NCBI GenBank assembly: GCA_965232265.1
Contig: CBDDPH010000002.1
Span: forward strand, 3,162,001-3,226,000
From: VXRD01 sp965232265
GTDB taxonomy: Bacteria; Latescibacterota; UBA2968
Length of the DNA: 64,000 nucleotides
Direction: 5' to 3'
The notes under the pieces were generated by a model. It saw nothing but the letters and a program-made list of their open reading frames with translations, was not told where the DNA came from and made no database searches. Position numbers and translations under genes: made by a program. This document shows, in pieces, positions 25,467 through 32,826 of the stretch (positions are counted from its first letter, which is position 1; each line of letters opens with the position of its first letter).

Positions 25467-28154
25467 ATGACACATAAATTTTCTGAAATCGGTCGTCTCC
25501 CCCTTCCTGGAGACAATGTCGGCATTGCGACACAAAAACTGGACAGAGGCACACAGATCATCCATTCAGATCGCACCTTCGCCCTTCGGCACACCATCCT
25601 CGAAGGCCATCGCTTTGCCATCCAACCCATCGCGCCCGGCGACCTCCTCCTCTCGTGGGGCTTGCCCTTTGGCATTGCAACGCGCGATATCTATCCCGGA
25701 GATTATGCCTGCAACCCGGAAATCCTCGACGCCCTCAAACTCCGCGATCTCGACTTTGAGCTTCCAGACATGCCCAACTTTGAAGATCGCATTGTTCCAT
25801 ACCAAATCACCACTTTTGAGGCAGGTGAACAAGTCAAGCGCTATGACCAGTGCGGTACTTTTCAGGGTTACAGAAGATCGGGAGGCCGAGGTGTAGGCAC
25901 GCGAAATAATATTGTCATACTGGGAACATCCTCTCGTACAGCGAGTTATGCCAAACAGCTCGAAGCGAGGTTACAAGACCGCATACGAGATTATCACAAC
26001 ATCGATGGCATTGTTGCAGTTGCCCACACCGAAGGCGGCGGCACCGAGATCCCCAACAACAAAGACCTCTTATTGCGTACACTCGCCGGATTTGCAGTAC
26101 ATCCAAACGTCGGTGCGGTACTCGCGATCGACTACGGTCACGAAGCCGTCACCAATCAGCACCTTCGGGAATTTCTCGCGCACAACAACTATCCCATCGA
26201 CCATGTCCTGCACCACTTTCTCACGCTTGAAGGCAGCTTTGAAAACGCGCTAAAACAAGGCGAAAACATCATTGCCAACTGGTTGCCACAAGTCCAAGCG
26301 ATGGCCCGCACACCCGAACCCCTATCGCACATCAAAATCGCGCTGCAATGCGGCGGATCAGACGCATTCTCGGGCATATCCGGCAATCCATTGGCTTCGT
26401 GGGTGGCGAGAGAGATCATTCGCCACGGCGGCTCAGCCAACCTCGCAGAAACCGACGAACTCATCGGCGCGGAATCCTACGTTCTCCAAAATGTATCATC
26501 TTACGATGTCGCCCAGTGCTTTCTCGACAAAGTGGAAGCCTATAAAACCCTCGCTGCATGGCACGGCACGACAGCAGAGGGTAATCCTTCCGGGGGCAAC
26601 AAATTTCGCGGCCTCTACAACATCGTCCTCAAATCAATTGGCGCGGCCATGAAGCGTCACCCGGATGTCCGTCTCGATTCTGTCATTGACTACGCGGCAC
26701 CGATGACCGATCCGGGGTACTATTTCATGGACAGCCCTGGCAATGACCTCGAAAGTATTGCCGGACAAGTCGCTTCCGGGTGTAATATGATCTTCTTCAT
26801 CACCGGCAACGGCTCAATCACAAACTTCCCCTTTGTACCCACTATCAAAATTGTGACCACATCCGAACGCTATCATCTGCTCAGCAAAGATATGGATGTC
26901 AACGCGGGTGCATATCTGGACGGCACCTCCATGGACGACCTCGGCAGCGATATGTTTGACCTGACCTGCAAAATCGCCTCGGGAGAACGCAGCAAAGGCG
27001 AAAAAGCCGCACACGCACAAGTCTCGATATGGCGCACCTGGCGACAGACCTCAACAGATCACCTGCTCGATCTCAAGAGCCGACCAGAACCCCGGGGCGT
27101 GCCACTCGCTATTCAGACATTGGACGCCGACGAACACAGCTTTGAGGCCATTCGCACCCGAGATGGATTTACAACCGACCGCCTGGGCCTGATTCTGCCC
27201 ACCAGCCTGTGTTCTGGACAAATCGCGCTAATGGCGGCAAAACGTCTCACAGAAAAGGGCCTGGGTCTCGACAAGGGCATCTCGCGCTTTGTCGCCCTCG
27301 CGCACACCGAAGGATGCGGCGTATCGGGAGAAGCCACCGAACGCCTCTACACGCGCACCATGCTCGGCTACCTCACCCACCCCCTCGTACACACCTGCCT
27401 GTTATTGGAACACGGTTGTGAAAAGACCCACAACGACTATATTCGACACGCGCTGGACGACAAGGGGATCAGCCCCGATGCATTTGGATGGGCCAGTGTG
27501 CAACTCGACGGCGGTATCGAGGCCGTTCTCGACAAGGTCGAAGCCTATTTTCTCGGCCAGTTCGCGCAGACGCCTCCTCCTGAAATCACGCACGCCAGCC
27601 TGTCCGCACTCAGCGTCGGTCTTCACGCTTCTGGCTCTATTTCCGATATAGCCGCGCAATCTCTCGCCATTCTATCCCAATCCTTGATCAGCACAGGCGC
27701 CACACTCATTGTACCCGACAATGCGCGTTTTCTGTCCCATCCCATCTATTTATCCGAAGTTCTGGGCAACGCCTCACCTATTCCCACCCTTGCACACGGG
27801 CAAAATCCCGATCGAGCTGGCTATCACATCATGGACAGCCAGACCGACCACTGGGTCGAAACCCTCACGGGATTGGGCGGCACAGGTGTTCACCTCATCG
27901 TCGCCTACTCGGGCGACCACCCCTTGCAGGGGCACCCCCTGACCCCCATGCTTCAAACAACAGCCGAAGAACGCGTCGCCCATGCCTACGGGGATGACTT
28001 TGACCTCATCCTCAACGCCGAACCCAAACACAATGCCGACGCCCTCTTGCGCCAGATCATCGCCGTCGCCTCTCGGCAATACACGCCCAAAACACCCCAA
28101 ACAGGTAATATAGACTTCCAATTCACCCGAGGGCTACTGGGCGTTTCGATGTGA
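25467..28154 (+). CDS. Altronate/galactarate dehydratase-family protein with duplicated catalytic-like half
   Basis: 895 aa, about twice the usual UxaA size. Residues 1-110 are the SAF domain (TFALRHTILEGHRFAIQPIA). Residues 140-510 are the UxaA/GarD C-terminal region (RSGGRGVGTRNNIVIL, VAVAHTEGGGTE, LQCGGSDAFSGISGNPL). Residues 560-895 repeat parts of it: TDRLGLILPTSLCSGQIALM, ALAHTEGCGVSGE, LLLEHGCEKTHNDY match the first-half IVILGTSSRTAS, AVAHTEGGG and LAIDYGHEAVTN. Family members dehydrate sugar acids with an Fe(II) centre. ATG 25467 is chosen by its ribosome site and promoter. Substrate unknown. Confidence 0.85.
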   Translation: MTHKFSEIGRLPLPGDNVGIATQKLDRGTQIIHSDRTFALRHTILEGHRFAIQPIAPGDLLLSWGLPFGIATRDIYPGDYACNPEILDALKLRDLDFELPDMPNFEDRIVPYQITTFEAGEQVKRYDQCGTFQGYRRSGGRGVGTRNNIVILGTSSRTASYAKQLEARLQDRIRDYHNIDGIVAVAHTEGGGTEIPNNKDLLLRTLAGFAVHPNVGAVLAIDYGHEAVTNQHLREFLAHNNYPIDHVLHHFLTLEGSFENALKQGENIIANWLPQVQAMARTPEPLSHIKIALQCGGSDAFSGISGNPLASWVAREIIRHGGSANLAETDELIGAESYVLQNVSSYDVAQCFLDKVEAYKTLAAWHGTTAEGNPSGGNKFRGLYNIVLKSIGAAMKRHPDVRLDSVIDYAAPMTDPGYYFMDSPGNDLESIAGQVASGCNMIFFITGNGSITNFPFVPTIKIVTTSERYHLLSKDMDVNAGAYLDGTSMDDLGSDMFDLTCKIASGERSKGEKAAHAQVSIWRTWRQTSTDHLLDLKSRPEPRGVPLAIQTLDADEHSFEAIRTRDGFTTDRLGLILPTSLCSGQIALMAAKRLTEKGLGLDKGISRFVALAHTEGCGVSGEATERLYTRTMLGYLTHPLVHTCLLLEHGCEKTHNDYIRHALDDKGISPDAFGWASVQLDGGIEAVLDKVEAYFLGQFAQTPPPEITHASLSALSVGLHASGSISDIAAQSLAILSQSLISTGATLIVPDNARFLSHPIYLSEVLGNASPIPTLAHGQNPDRAGYHIMDSQTDHWVETLTGLGGTGVHLIVAYSGDHPLQGHPLTPMLQTTAEERVAHAYGDDFDLILNAEPKHNADALLRQIIAVASRQYTPKTPQTGNIDFQFTRGLLGVSM

Positions 28155-28259
28155 CCATTGAGGAGCACCTGTGTTATCAGATTGGTCAAAAGTGTCGAGA
28201 AGGGTTATATTTCAAAAAAAAACTTGCGTGATGGACGGTAATACGGTTCACTTTATGAC

Positions 28260-28550
28260 ATGATTATTCGTTCTATACACCATAGGGGATTACGCCATCT
28301 GATAGAAGATGACAACCCCCGATTCCTGCAACACGCCTTGGTTGACCGAATACGCAAAATCTTGACGACACTAATCCTATCTGAAACGATGGATCGATTT
28401 ATTGCCGATGCGCCTCTTGGCTGGCGTATTCACCGTCTTTCAGGTGACAGGCAGGGCGAATGGAGCGTTTCGGTATCCAGCAATTGGCGAATCACGTTTG
28501 AAGAAGATGCGAGCTACATTTACCACTTGAACTTGGAGGATTACCACTGA
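28260..28550 (+). CDS. higB: HigB-like toxin (RelE superfamily mRNA interferase)
   Basis: 96 aa. Begins MIIRSIHHRGLRHLIEDDN, typical of HigB, with HRLSGDRQGEWSVSVSSNWR and ITFEEDASYIYHLNLEDYH at the C-terminus, the RelE-fold strands bearing the catalytic basic residues. It is expected to cleave mRNA on the ribosome. Toxin precedes antitoxin, the normal higBA order, and the two overlap by one base. Confidence 0.9.
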   Translation: MIIRSIHHRGLRHLIEDDNPRFLQHALVDRIRKILTTLILSETMDRFIADAPLGWRIHRLSGDRQGEWSVSVSSNWRITFEEDASYIYHLNLEDYH

Positions 28551-28855
28551 TGACTACCAACGGCATCACAGTAAACATGACCCCTTCTCATCCGGGTGAT
28601 TTCATCCGTACAGAGGTCGTTGAGGAGTTTGGTCTGAACGTGACGAAGACGGCTGAGATTCTGGGGGTTCCCCAGACAACGCTTTCGGACCTGCTGAACG
28701 GCAACGCCACGCTATCGCCAGAGATGGCACTACGCATCGAAAAGGCATTTGACGTGAGCATGGATATGCTGCTGCGGATGCAGGCCTGGTATGATGCCTC
28801 GCAGATGCGTGCCCGTGCGAGCGAAATCAGCATCCGGCGGTACGAGCCTGTTTGA
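28550..28855 (+). CDS. higA: HigA-like antitoxin (XRE family)
   Basis: 101 aa. MTPSHPGDFIRTEVVEEFGL is the HigA N-terminal signature; the helix-turn-helix follows (VTKTAEILGVPQTTLSDLLN). It neutralises HigB and represses the pair's promoter. It starts in TGATG overlap with higB. The stop at 28853 lies in the same frame as the DUF1524-like remnant that follows. Confidence 0.92.
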   Translation: MTTNGITVNMTPSHPGDFIRTEVVEEFGLNVTKTAEILGVPQTTLSDLLNGNATLSPEMALRIEKAFDVSMDMLLRMQAWYDASQMRARASEISIRRYEPV

Positions 28856-29044
28856 CAGACAAAGGATAATCGTGCTTTAGGAAACACCACCTTCTCCGAA
28901 AAGCGTCCTGTTTACCAGGCAAGCCAATTCGCTATTACCCGCAGGTTAGGAGAAAACTTTGATACTTGGAACACGGACAAAATTCGTTCACACCAGGACT
29001 GGATGGCCAAACAGGCCACGGCCATCTGGCGCATCAATATCTGA
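28856..29044 (+). pseudogene. C-terminal remnant of a DUF1524/HNH-type (GmrSD-like) protein
   Basis: Reading on in the higA frame after its stop gives 62 protein-like codons with no start codon: GNTTFSEKRPVYQASQFAIT, RRLGENFDTW, KIRSHQDWMAKQATAIWRI, then TGA at 29042-29044. This is the pattern that closes DUF1524/HNH-nuclease proteins of the GmrSD type (restriction of modified DNA). The nuclease motif and everything upstream are missing; higBA sits where the body should be, suggesting insertion or deletion. Confidence 0.6.
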
Positions 29045-29058
29045 GGAGACGACAATCC

Positions 29059-29418
29059 ATGCCTAAAATCAGCTTTTACACCTGGAACAGATGAAGCACC
29101 TGCCGCAAGGTGAAAGCGTGGCTTTCACGAGAAGACGTGAATTTTGAGGAGAGGGATTTCTTCAAAGATGAGTTCTCTGAGGAAGAACTCCGGGAATTGC
29201 TCCGCGACACGCCCCCATCCGACATATTCTCGTGGCGGAGTCCTTCGGCGAGACTGTTAAACCTCGACCGGGAAAATGTATCACCAGACGAACTGATACG
29301 CCTCATGGCGGAACAGCCCCGGCTAATACGTCGTCCACTCATACACACTAGCGACAGGCTATTCGCAGGCACGGACAAAGCGGCGATGGCGGAGGCATTC
29401 CCCAGTTACAATCCCTGA
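29059..29418 (+). CDS. Candidate selenoprotein: ArsC/Spx-like thioredoxin-fold protein with in-frame UGA
   Basis: 119 residues if the in-frame TGA at 29092-29094 is read as selenocysteine. ATG 29059 has GAGGAG ten bases upstream. The N-terminus reads MPKISFYTWNR-[UGA]-STCRKVKAWLS, so the UGA sits exactly where ArsC/Spx-family proteins have the first Cys of C-x-x-C (Spx: C-T-S-C-R-K). After it the protein stays intact to 29418 with FEERDFFKDEFSEEELRELL and PRLIRRPLI, the family's helices and the cis-Pro/arginine element. A perfect 8-bp hairpin with a GUG loop begins 15 bases after the UGA. Standard gene calling would start wrongly at GTG 29110. A nonsense-mutated pseudogene is the alternative. 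Confidence 0.72.
29110..29128 (+). promoter_or_regulatory. Bacterial SECIS-type hairpin
   Basis: GTGAAAGC (29110-29117), loop GTG (29118-29120), GCTTTCAC (29121-29128). The loop begins 23 bases after the UGA and starts with G, agreeing with the published bacterial SECIS model (loop 16-37 bases from UGA, a G in its first two positions, small loop). Confidence 0.62.
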
Positions 29419-29424
29419 TAAAAC

Positions 29425-29456
29425 AAAAAAAGCCAGACAAAATATCTGGCTTTTTT
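29425..29456 (+). terminator. Rho-independent terminator after the ArsC/Spx-like gene
   Basis: Six-base stem GCCAGA/TCTGGC, 7-base loop, flanked by A7 and T6, so it may work in both directions (also facing the oxidoreductase gene at 29549). Confidence 0.85.
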
Positions 29457-29483
29457 ATGCCATACATCGAATTTATTCACCAT

Positions 29484-29550
29484 TTTTGCGGTTTGAAACC
29501 GCAAACTACTTCACCCATCACCCTTTTGCGGTTTGAAACCGCAAACTACT
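29484..29550. repeat. Two copies of a 27-bp palindromic spacer repeat
   Basis: Copies at 29484-29510 and 29524-29550, separated by 13 bp. Each contains TTTGCGGTTTGAAACCGCAA, itself an inverted repeat. The second copy touches the stop codon of the oxidoreductase gene. Similar palindromes occur at 46980-47005 and 58434-58462. Confidence 0.75.
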
Positions 29551-30607
29551 ACCCCACCTTAACCTCTCGCCCCGTGCGCCCGGATTCAAACACCGCAGTA
29601 ATAATTTCCACCGCATGACGCGCGCTTTCCAAACCAATCATAGGCTCTCGGCCTTCATTGATTGCTCCGATGAGATCCTCGATAATCAACGTGTGCCCAT
29701 CGGAACTCACGGCCATTGGATCTGCTGAAATATTCTTCTGCTTATCTTCCCGATCGCCGTAAAATCCCAGCATCTCCGCTTCTTCTGATGCCTCGTTCTC
29801 ACCCTGAATTTTCCAGGAAATCAGCTTCGAGGCGTCTTTCATAATCGACCCATTCTCCCCGTAAATAGTCACCAGTTGCGGAAGCCCGGGATAGCAGCAG
29901 GTCGTCGTATAAACCGTGCCAATCGCGCCATTCTTAAATTTAAACAACGCCACAGTCTGATCTTCTGCTTCGATATCGTGTCCAAAAACGCCGAACATGC
30001 CCATCACAGACTCGACACCACCTGCAAGCCACTGAATCAAATCCACGGTATGCACGCCCTGATTCATCAGCGAACCTCCCCCATCCAGATCCCACGTTCC
30101 CTTCCACGACCCATGTGCCCCCTCATAATAGCTATCCGCGCGATACCAAGGCAAATGCCCGTGAACGCCGATCAACTTGCCCAATTTGCCACTGTCAACC
30201 GCCTCTTTAATCCGCCTGTTTAGAGGTTCCAAACGCGCTTGAAAAATACATCCGACCTTTACGCCGGCATCTTTCACCGCACCAATTAATTGATCAACGC
30301 GCTCAGGCGTAATATCTGCGGGCTTCTCAACGATCATGTGCTTGCCCGCATCTGCGGCCTGAATCCCCAACTCAGCGTGCTTTCCAGACTCCACGCAAAC
30401 GTTGACAATCTGAATCTCATCGTCCTGAAGCATCTCTTCATAACTCGTATAAGCTTTGCACCCGTATTCCTCAGCCGTTGGCCCCAAACGCTCCTCATCC
30501 ACATCGCATACGGCTACCAACTTCGCGCCATTGGCCCGTGTGACAGATCGACAGTGGTTCTTACCCATACCCAATCCAACAACGCCAAAACCCAGCTCTG
30601 CTGCCAT
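29549..30607 (-). CDS. Gfo/Idh/MocA-family oxidoreductase
   Basis: 352 aa NAD(P)-dependent sugar/polyol oxidoreductase. Rossmann motif GFGVVGLGMGKNH (residues 6-18), the EKP cofactor motif (MIVEKPADITPE, about 91-102), and DLDGGGSLMNQGVHTVDLIQ (about 172-191), which contains the catalytic histidine element of the family. ATG 30607 has a GGAGGG site. It is monocistronic and convergent with the ArsC/Spx-like gene. Substrate unknown; such genes are greatly expanded in sugar-degrading marine lineages. Confidence 0.9.
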   Translation of the reverse strand: MAAELGFGVVGLGMGKNHCRSVTRANGAKLVAVCDVDEERLGPTAEEYGCKAYTSYEEMLQDDEIQIVNVCVESGKHAELGIQAADAGKHMIVEKPADITPERVDQLIGAVKDAGVKVGCIFQARLEPLNRRIKEAVDSGKLGKLIGVHGHLPWYRADSYYEGAHGSWKGTWDLDGGGSLMNQGVHTVDLIQWLAGGVESVMGMFGVFGHDIEAEDQTVALFKFKNGAIGTVYTTTCCYPGLPQLVTIYGENGSIMKDASKLISWKIQGENEASEEAEMLGFYGDREDKQKNISADPMAVSSDGHTLIIEDLIGAINEGREPMIGLESARHAVEIITAVFESGRTGREVKVG

Positions 30608-30707
30608 AACATCCCTCCAATCAAAAATGTAAGATCAATCTATAAAACGCGGCTCAATGTAATGAGACACCCGTCTGCGAGCAAGAAAAATTATTACGGA
30701 AAAGACC

Positions 30708-30735
30708 TTGACATTTGACGAGAAGCGACTATACA
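30708..30735 (+). promoter_or_regulatory. Promoter of the YedK-like gene
   Basis: TTGACA (30708-30713), 16-base spacer, TATACA (30730-30735). Confidence 0.65.
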
Positions 30736-30764
30736 TAGTTAATAGAGATAATCTACGAACTATG
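30734..30764. promoter_or_regulatory. Inverted repeat downstream of the YedK -10, possible operator
   Basis: Perfect 7-bp arms CATAGTT (30734-30740) and AACTATG (30758-30764) around the predicted transcription start. It is not a recognisable LexA box; the arms may be chance. Confidence 0.35.
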
Positions 30765-30780
30765 AACAAGGAACCACACC

Positions 30781-31470
30781 ATGTGCGGTCGATTTGTTTA
30801 TGCTGCTCAAGGCGATGAAAACCAACTCGCATTTCCACAGGTTGTTTTTCCCAACGAGATACCCTTGCGATACAATATCGCGCCGGGCCAGGACATCACG
30901 GCGATTGCCAACACTGCCGAGCTGCGAGCGGACACCTTCAAATGGGGGCTTATTCCATCGTGGGCAAAAGATCACAAAATTGGCAACCGACTCATCAATG
31001 CGCGGGGCGAAACCCTTGCGGAAAAACCCTCATTTCGCACGGCTTTCAAAAGAAGGCGCTGTCTCATTCCCACAACGGGATTTTACGAATGGCAACGCAA
31101 TCCCGACGGCCGAACCAAAACCCCCATGTACATCGCGCTCAAATCCGGCACTCCCTTTGCCTTTGCAGGTCTCTGGGAATCGTGGCATTCGCCCGAAGGA
31201 CAACACATCCAATCCTGCACCATTATCACAACCGAACCCAATGACCTGATGGCTCCGATTCACAATCGCATGCCCGTTATTCTCCCTGCTGATGCGTATG
31301 ACCTCTGGCTCGATCCGTCAGAACGAACTGATCTCCAGAACCTTCTCATTTCCTATTCCGCCCAAGAAATGATCGCGCACCCCGTTTCCACGCTTGTCAA
31401 TAACCCAGGAAATGATACTCCCGACTGTCTCAAACCCGCGCAACCGCCAGAACAGGGCGCATTGTTTTAA
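30781..31470 (+). CDS. SOS response-associated peptidase family protein (YedK/HMCES, abasic-site crosslinker)
   Basis: 229 aa. Begins MCGRFVYAA: Cys2, exposed after removal of Met1, is the residue that forms the thiazolidine crosslink with abasic DNA. Further family motifs: RYNIAPGQDITAI (about 30-42), WGLIPSWAKD, NRLINARGETLAEKPSF (Asn/Arg/Glu), CLIPTTGFYEWQ (catalytic Glu) and PIHNRMPVIL (His). It shields single-stranded abasic sites during replication. AAGGA precedes ATG 30781, and a consensus promoter lies at 30708. Confidence 0.95.
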   Translation: MCGRFVYAAQGDENQLAFPQVVFPNEIPLRYNIAPGQDITAIANTAELRADTFKWGLIPSWAKDHKIGNRLINARGETLAEKPSFRTAFKRRRCLIPTTGFYEWQRNPDGRTKTPMYIALKSGTPFAFAGLWESWHSPEGQHIQSCTIITTEPNDLMAPIHNRMPVILPADAYDLWLDPSERTDLQNLLISYSAQEMIAHPVSTLVNNPGNDTPDCLKPAQPPEQGALF

Positions 31471-31496
31471 TCCCACCCCTTCGGAGCAAAAACGCA

Positions 31497-32255
31497 ATGA
31501 CTATTGTCGATACACACTGCCACATTGGACTTCACAAATACGAACCCGTAGAATCTCTACTCTACCACATGAACACATCTGGGATCGATCGCGCCGTCTT
31601 CATCCAATACGCGGGCAACTCGGATAACCAGTATATGCTCGATAGCATGGCGGCACATCCGGGAAAATTTCAAGCGGCTATGATCGTTGACCCAACAGAC
31701 GATGGCACGGCTATGCGACAATGGGCAAAACAGGGCATTGTGGGCATTCGCCTCCCGGCAAATAGTCGCGCCGATTGCGCCGATCCCCTCACGCAGTGGC
31801 GCACGGCAGCCGAACTCGACCTCGTCGTCAGTGCGCCGAGCAATCCCCAAAGCCTTCTGAGCGATGAATTTGCAGAAGTCATCAGAGAATTTCCAAATCT
31901 ATCCATCGTGATCGAACACCTCGCGGGCATCGGCGAAGGCCAACAGCCCCCTTATGACACCTTCAAAAAAATCCTCGAACTCGCCGAACACCCCAATCTG
32001 TCCATCAAACTCCCCGGATTCGGCGAAATCTGTCCCGTTCCCTTGCCCTTTGATCCCATTCCACCACTCGCCGACATGACCATCGAAGCCTTTGGTCCCC
32101 AAAGGGTCATGTGGGGAAGCGATTATCCCCCCGTGAGCAGGCGCGAAGGCTATGACAACAGCCTGAAAGTTCCGATGGATTACCTGTCTGACCTCAGTGC
32201 AACAGACAGAGCATGGATATTCGGAAAAACCGCCCTGAAAATCTGGCGGTTCTGA
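31497..32255 (+). CDS. Amidohydrolase (TIM-barrel, lactonase-like)
   Basis: 252 aa. Opens with IVDTHCHIG, the HxH metal motif of amidohydrolase family 2, followed by VIEHLAGIGEG (His) and VMWGSDYPPVSRREG (catalytic Asp). These match metal-dependent hydrolases acting on lactones or decarboxylating small acids (LigY/RhmB/fuconolactonase-like). Located 26 bp after the YedK-like gene with GGAGC as ribosome site and followed by a strong terminator. Substrate not predictable. Confidence 0.88.
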   Translation: MTIVDTHCHIGLHKYEPVESLLYHMNTSGIDRAVFIQYAGNSDNQYMLDSMAAHPGKFQAAMIVDPTDDGTAMRQWAKQGIVGIRLPANSRADCADPLTQWRTAAELDLVVSAPSNPQSLLSDEFAEVIREFPNLSIVIEHLAGIGEGQQPPYDTFKKILELAEHPNLSIKLPGFGEICPVPLPFDPIPPLADMTIEAFGPQRVMWGSDYPPVSRREGYDNSLKVPMDYLSDLSATDRAWIFGKTALKIWRF

Positions 32256-32261
32256 GTATAA

Positions 32262-32294
32262 AAAAAGCGTCGGCTACTTGAGCCGACGCTTTTT
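32262..32294. terminator. Bidirectional rho-independent terminator
   Basis: Perfect 14-bp stem AAAAAGCGTCGGCT / AGCCGACGCTTTTT with a 5-base loop ACTTG. It lies between convergent genes 31497-32255 (+) and 32315-32758 (-) and can stop both. Confidence 0.9.
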
Positions 32295-32314
32295 AAGTTT
32301 TAAATTTTACTGCC

Positions 32315-32758
32315 TTACTCTTCATACTCGGGAAATGCCGGAGCCAGCATAAACGCGCAATCTTCGTGGCATTTGCCGCAATAAGGCACCATGGCGCGGA
32401 ACTTCTTATTCGCCTCTTTGACATTTCCCGCCTTGGCAGACGAAGCAATTCCCAAAGCCAGTGTTTGAGATGCCTGGTTGTAAATCGTGTATTTCTCTTC
32501 GTGTTCTGGCGGATAGAGATCGATCACCGCTTTTAACGCATCCTGAATTTTCTCGGCATCGTCGGCAACCCCATCAACCGTCTCATTTTTCAGCGCGACC
32601 ATAATCCGATCTGTACTCAACTTAATTTCACGCATCTTCGCACGTCTCACAGGCAATTTATTGTCTGCCTGTTCTGTGCCCCCACCACAGCCAGCGATAC
32701 CGGCCATCACAACGCCCAAAATCACCGAACCCAAAGCCATAAACCTCAAATAGCGCAT
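32315..32758 (-). CDS. Exported cytochrome c'-like lipoprotein
   Basis: 147 aa from ATG 32758 (GAGGAGG upstream). Signal peptide ends in GIAGC, a lipobox. The body is a predicted four-helix bundle (KMREIKLSTDRIMVALKNE and others) closed by one haem motif, VPYCGKCHEDC (C-x-x-C-H), near the C-terminus. That is the layout of cytochrome c'. A 25-codon upstream extension lacks support. Likely a periplasmic haem protein for electron transfer or NO/redox handling. Confidence 0.72.
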   Translation of the reverse strand: MRYLRFMALGSVILGVVMAGIAGCGGGTEQADNKLPVRRAKMREIKLSTDRIMVALKNETVDGVADDAEKIQDALKAVIDLYPPEHEEKYTIYNQASQTLALGIASSAKAGNVKEANKKFRAMVPYCGKCHEDCAFMLAPAFPEYEE

Positions 32759-32826
32759 TGATTCCTCCTCTTTCCATTCTCGTTTTACAGTGCGAGCCAT
32801 GATAATAAACTTTTCCGAACACAAAA

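Noticed and set aside
29110..29418. 102-aa gene starting at GTG 29110
   Set aside because: It lacks the N-terminal strand and redox Cys of the ArsC/Spx fold and has no ribosome site; the full frame from 29059 with UGA fits better.
29484..29550. Possible CRISPR repeats
   Set aside because: Only two copies, the repeat is itself palindromic over most of its length, spacer 13 bp, no cas gene.
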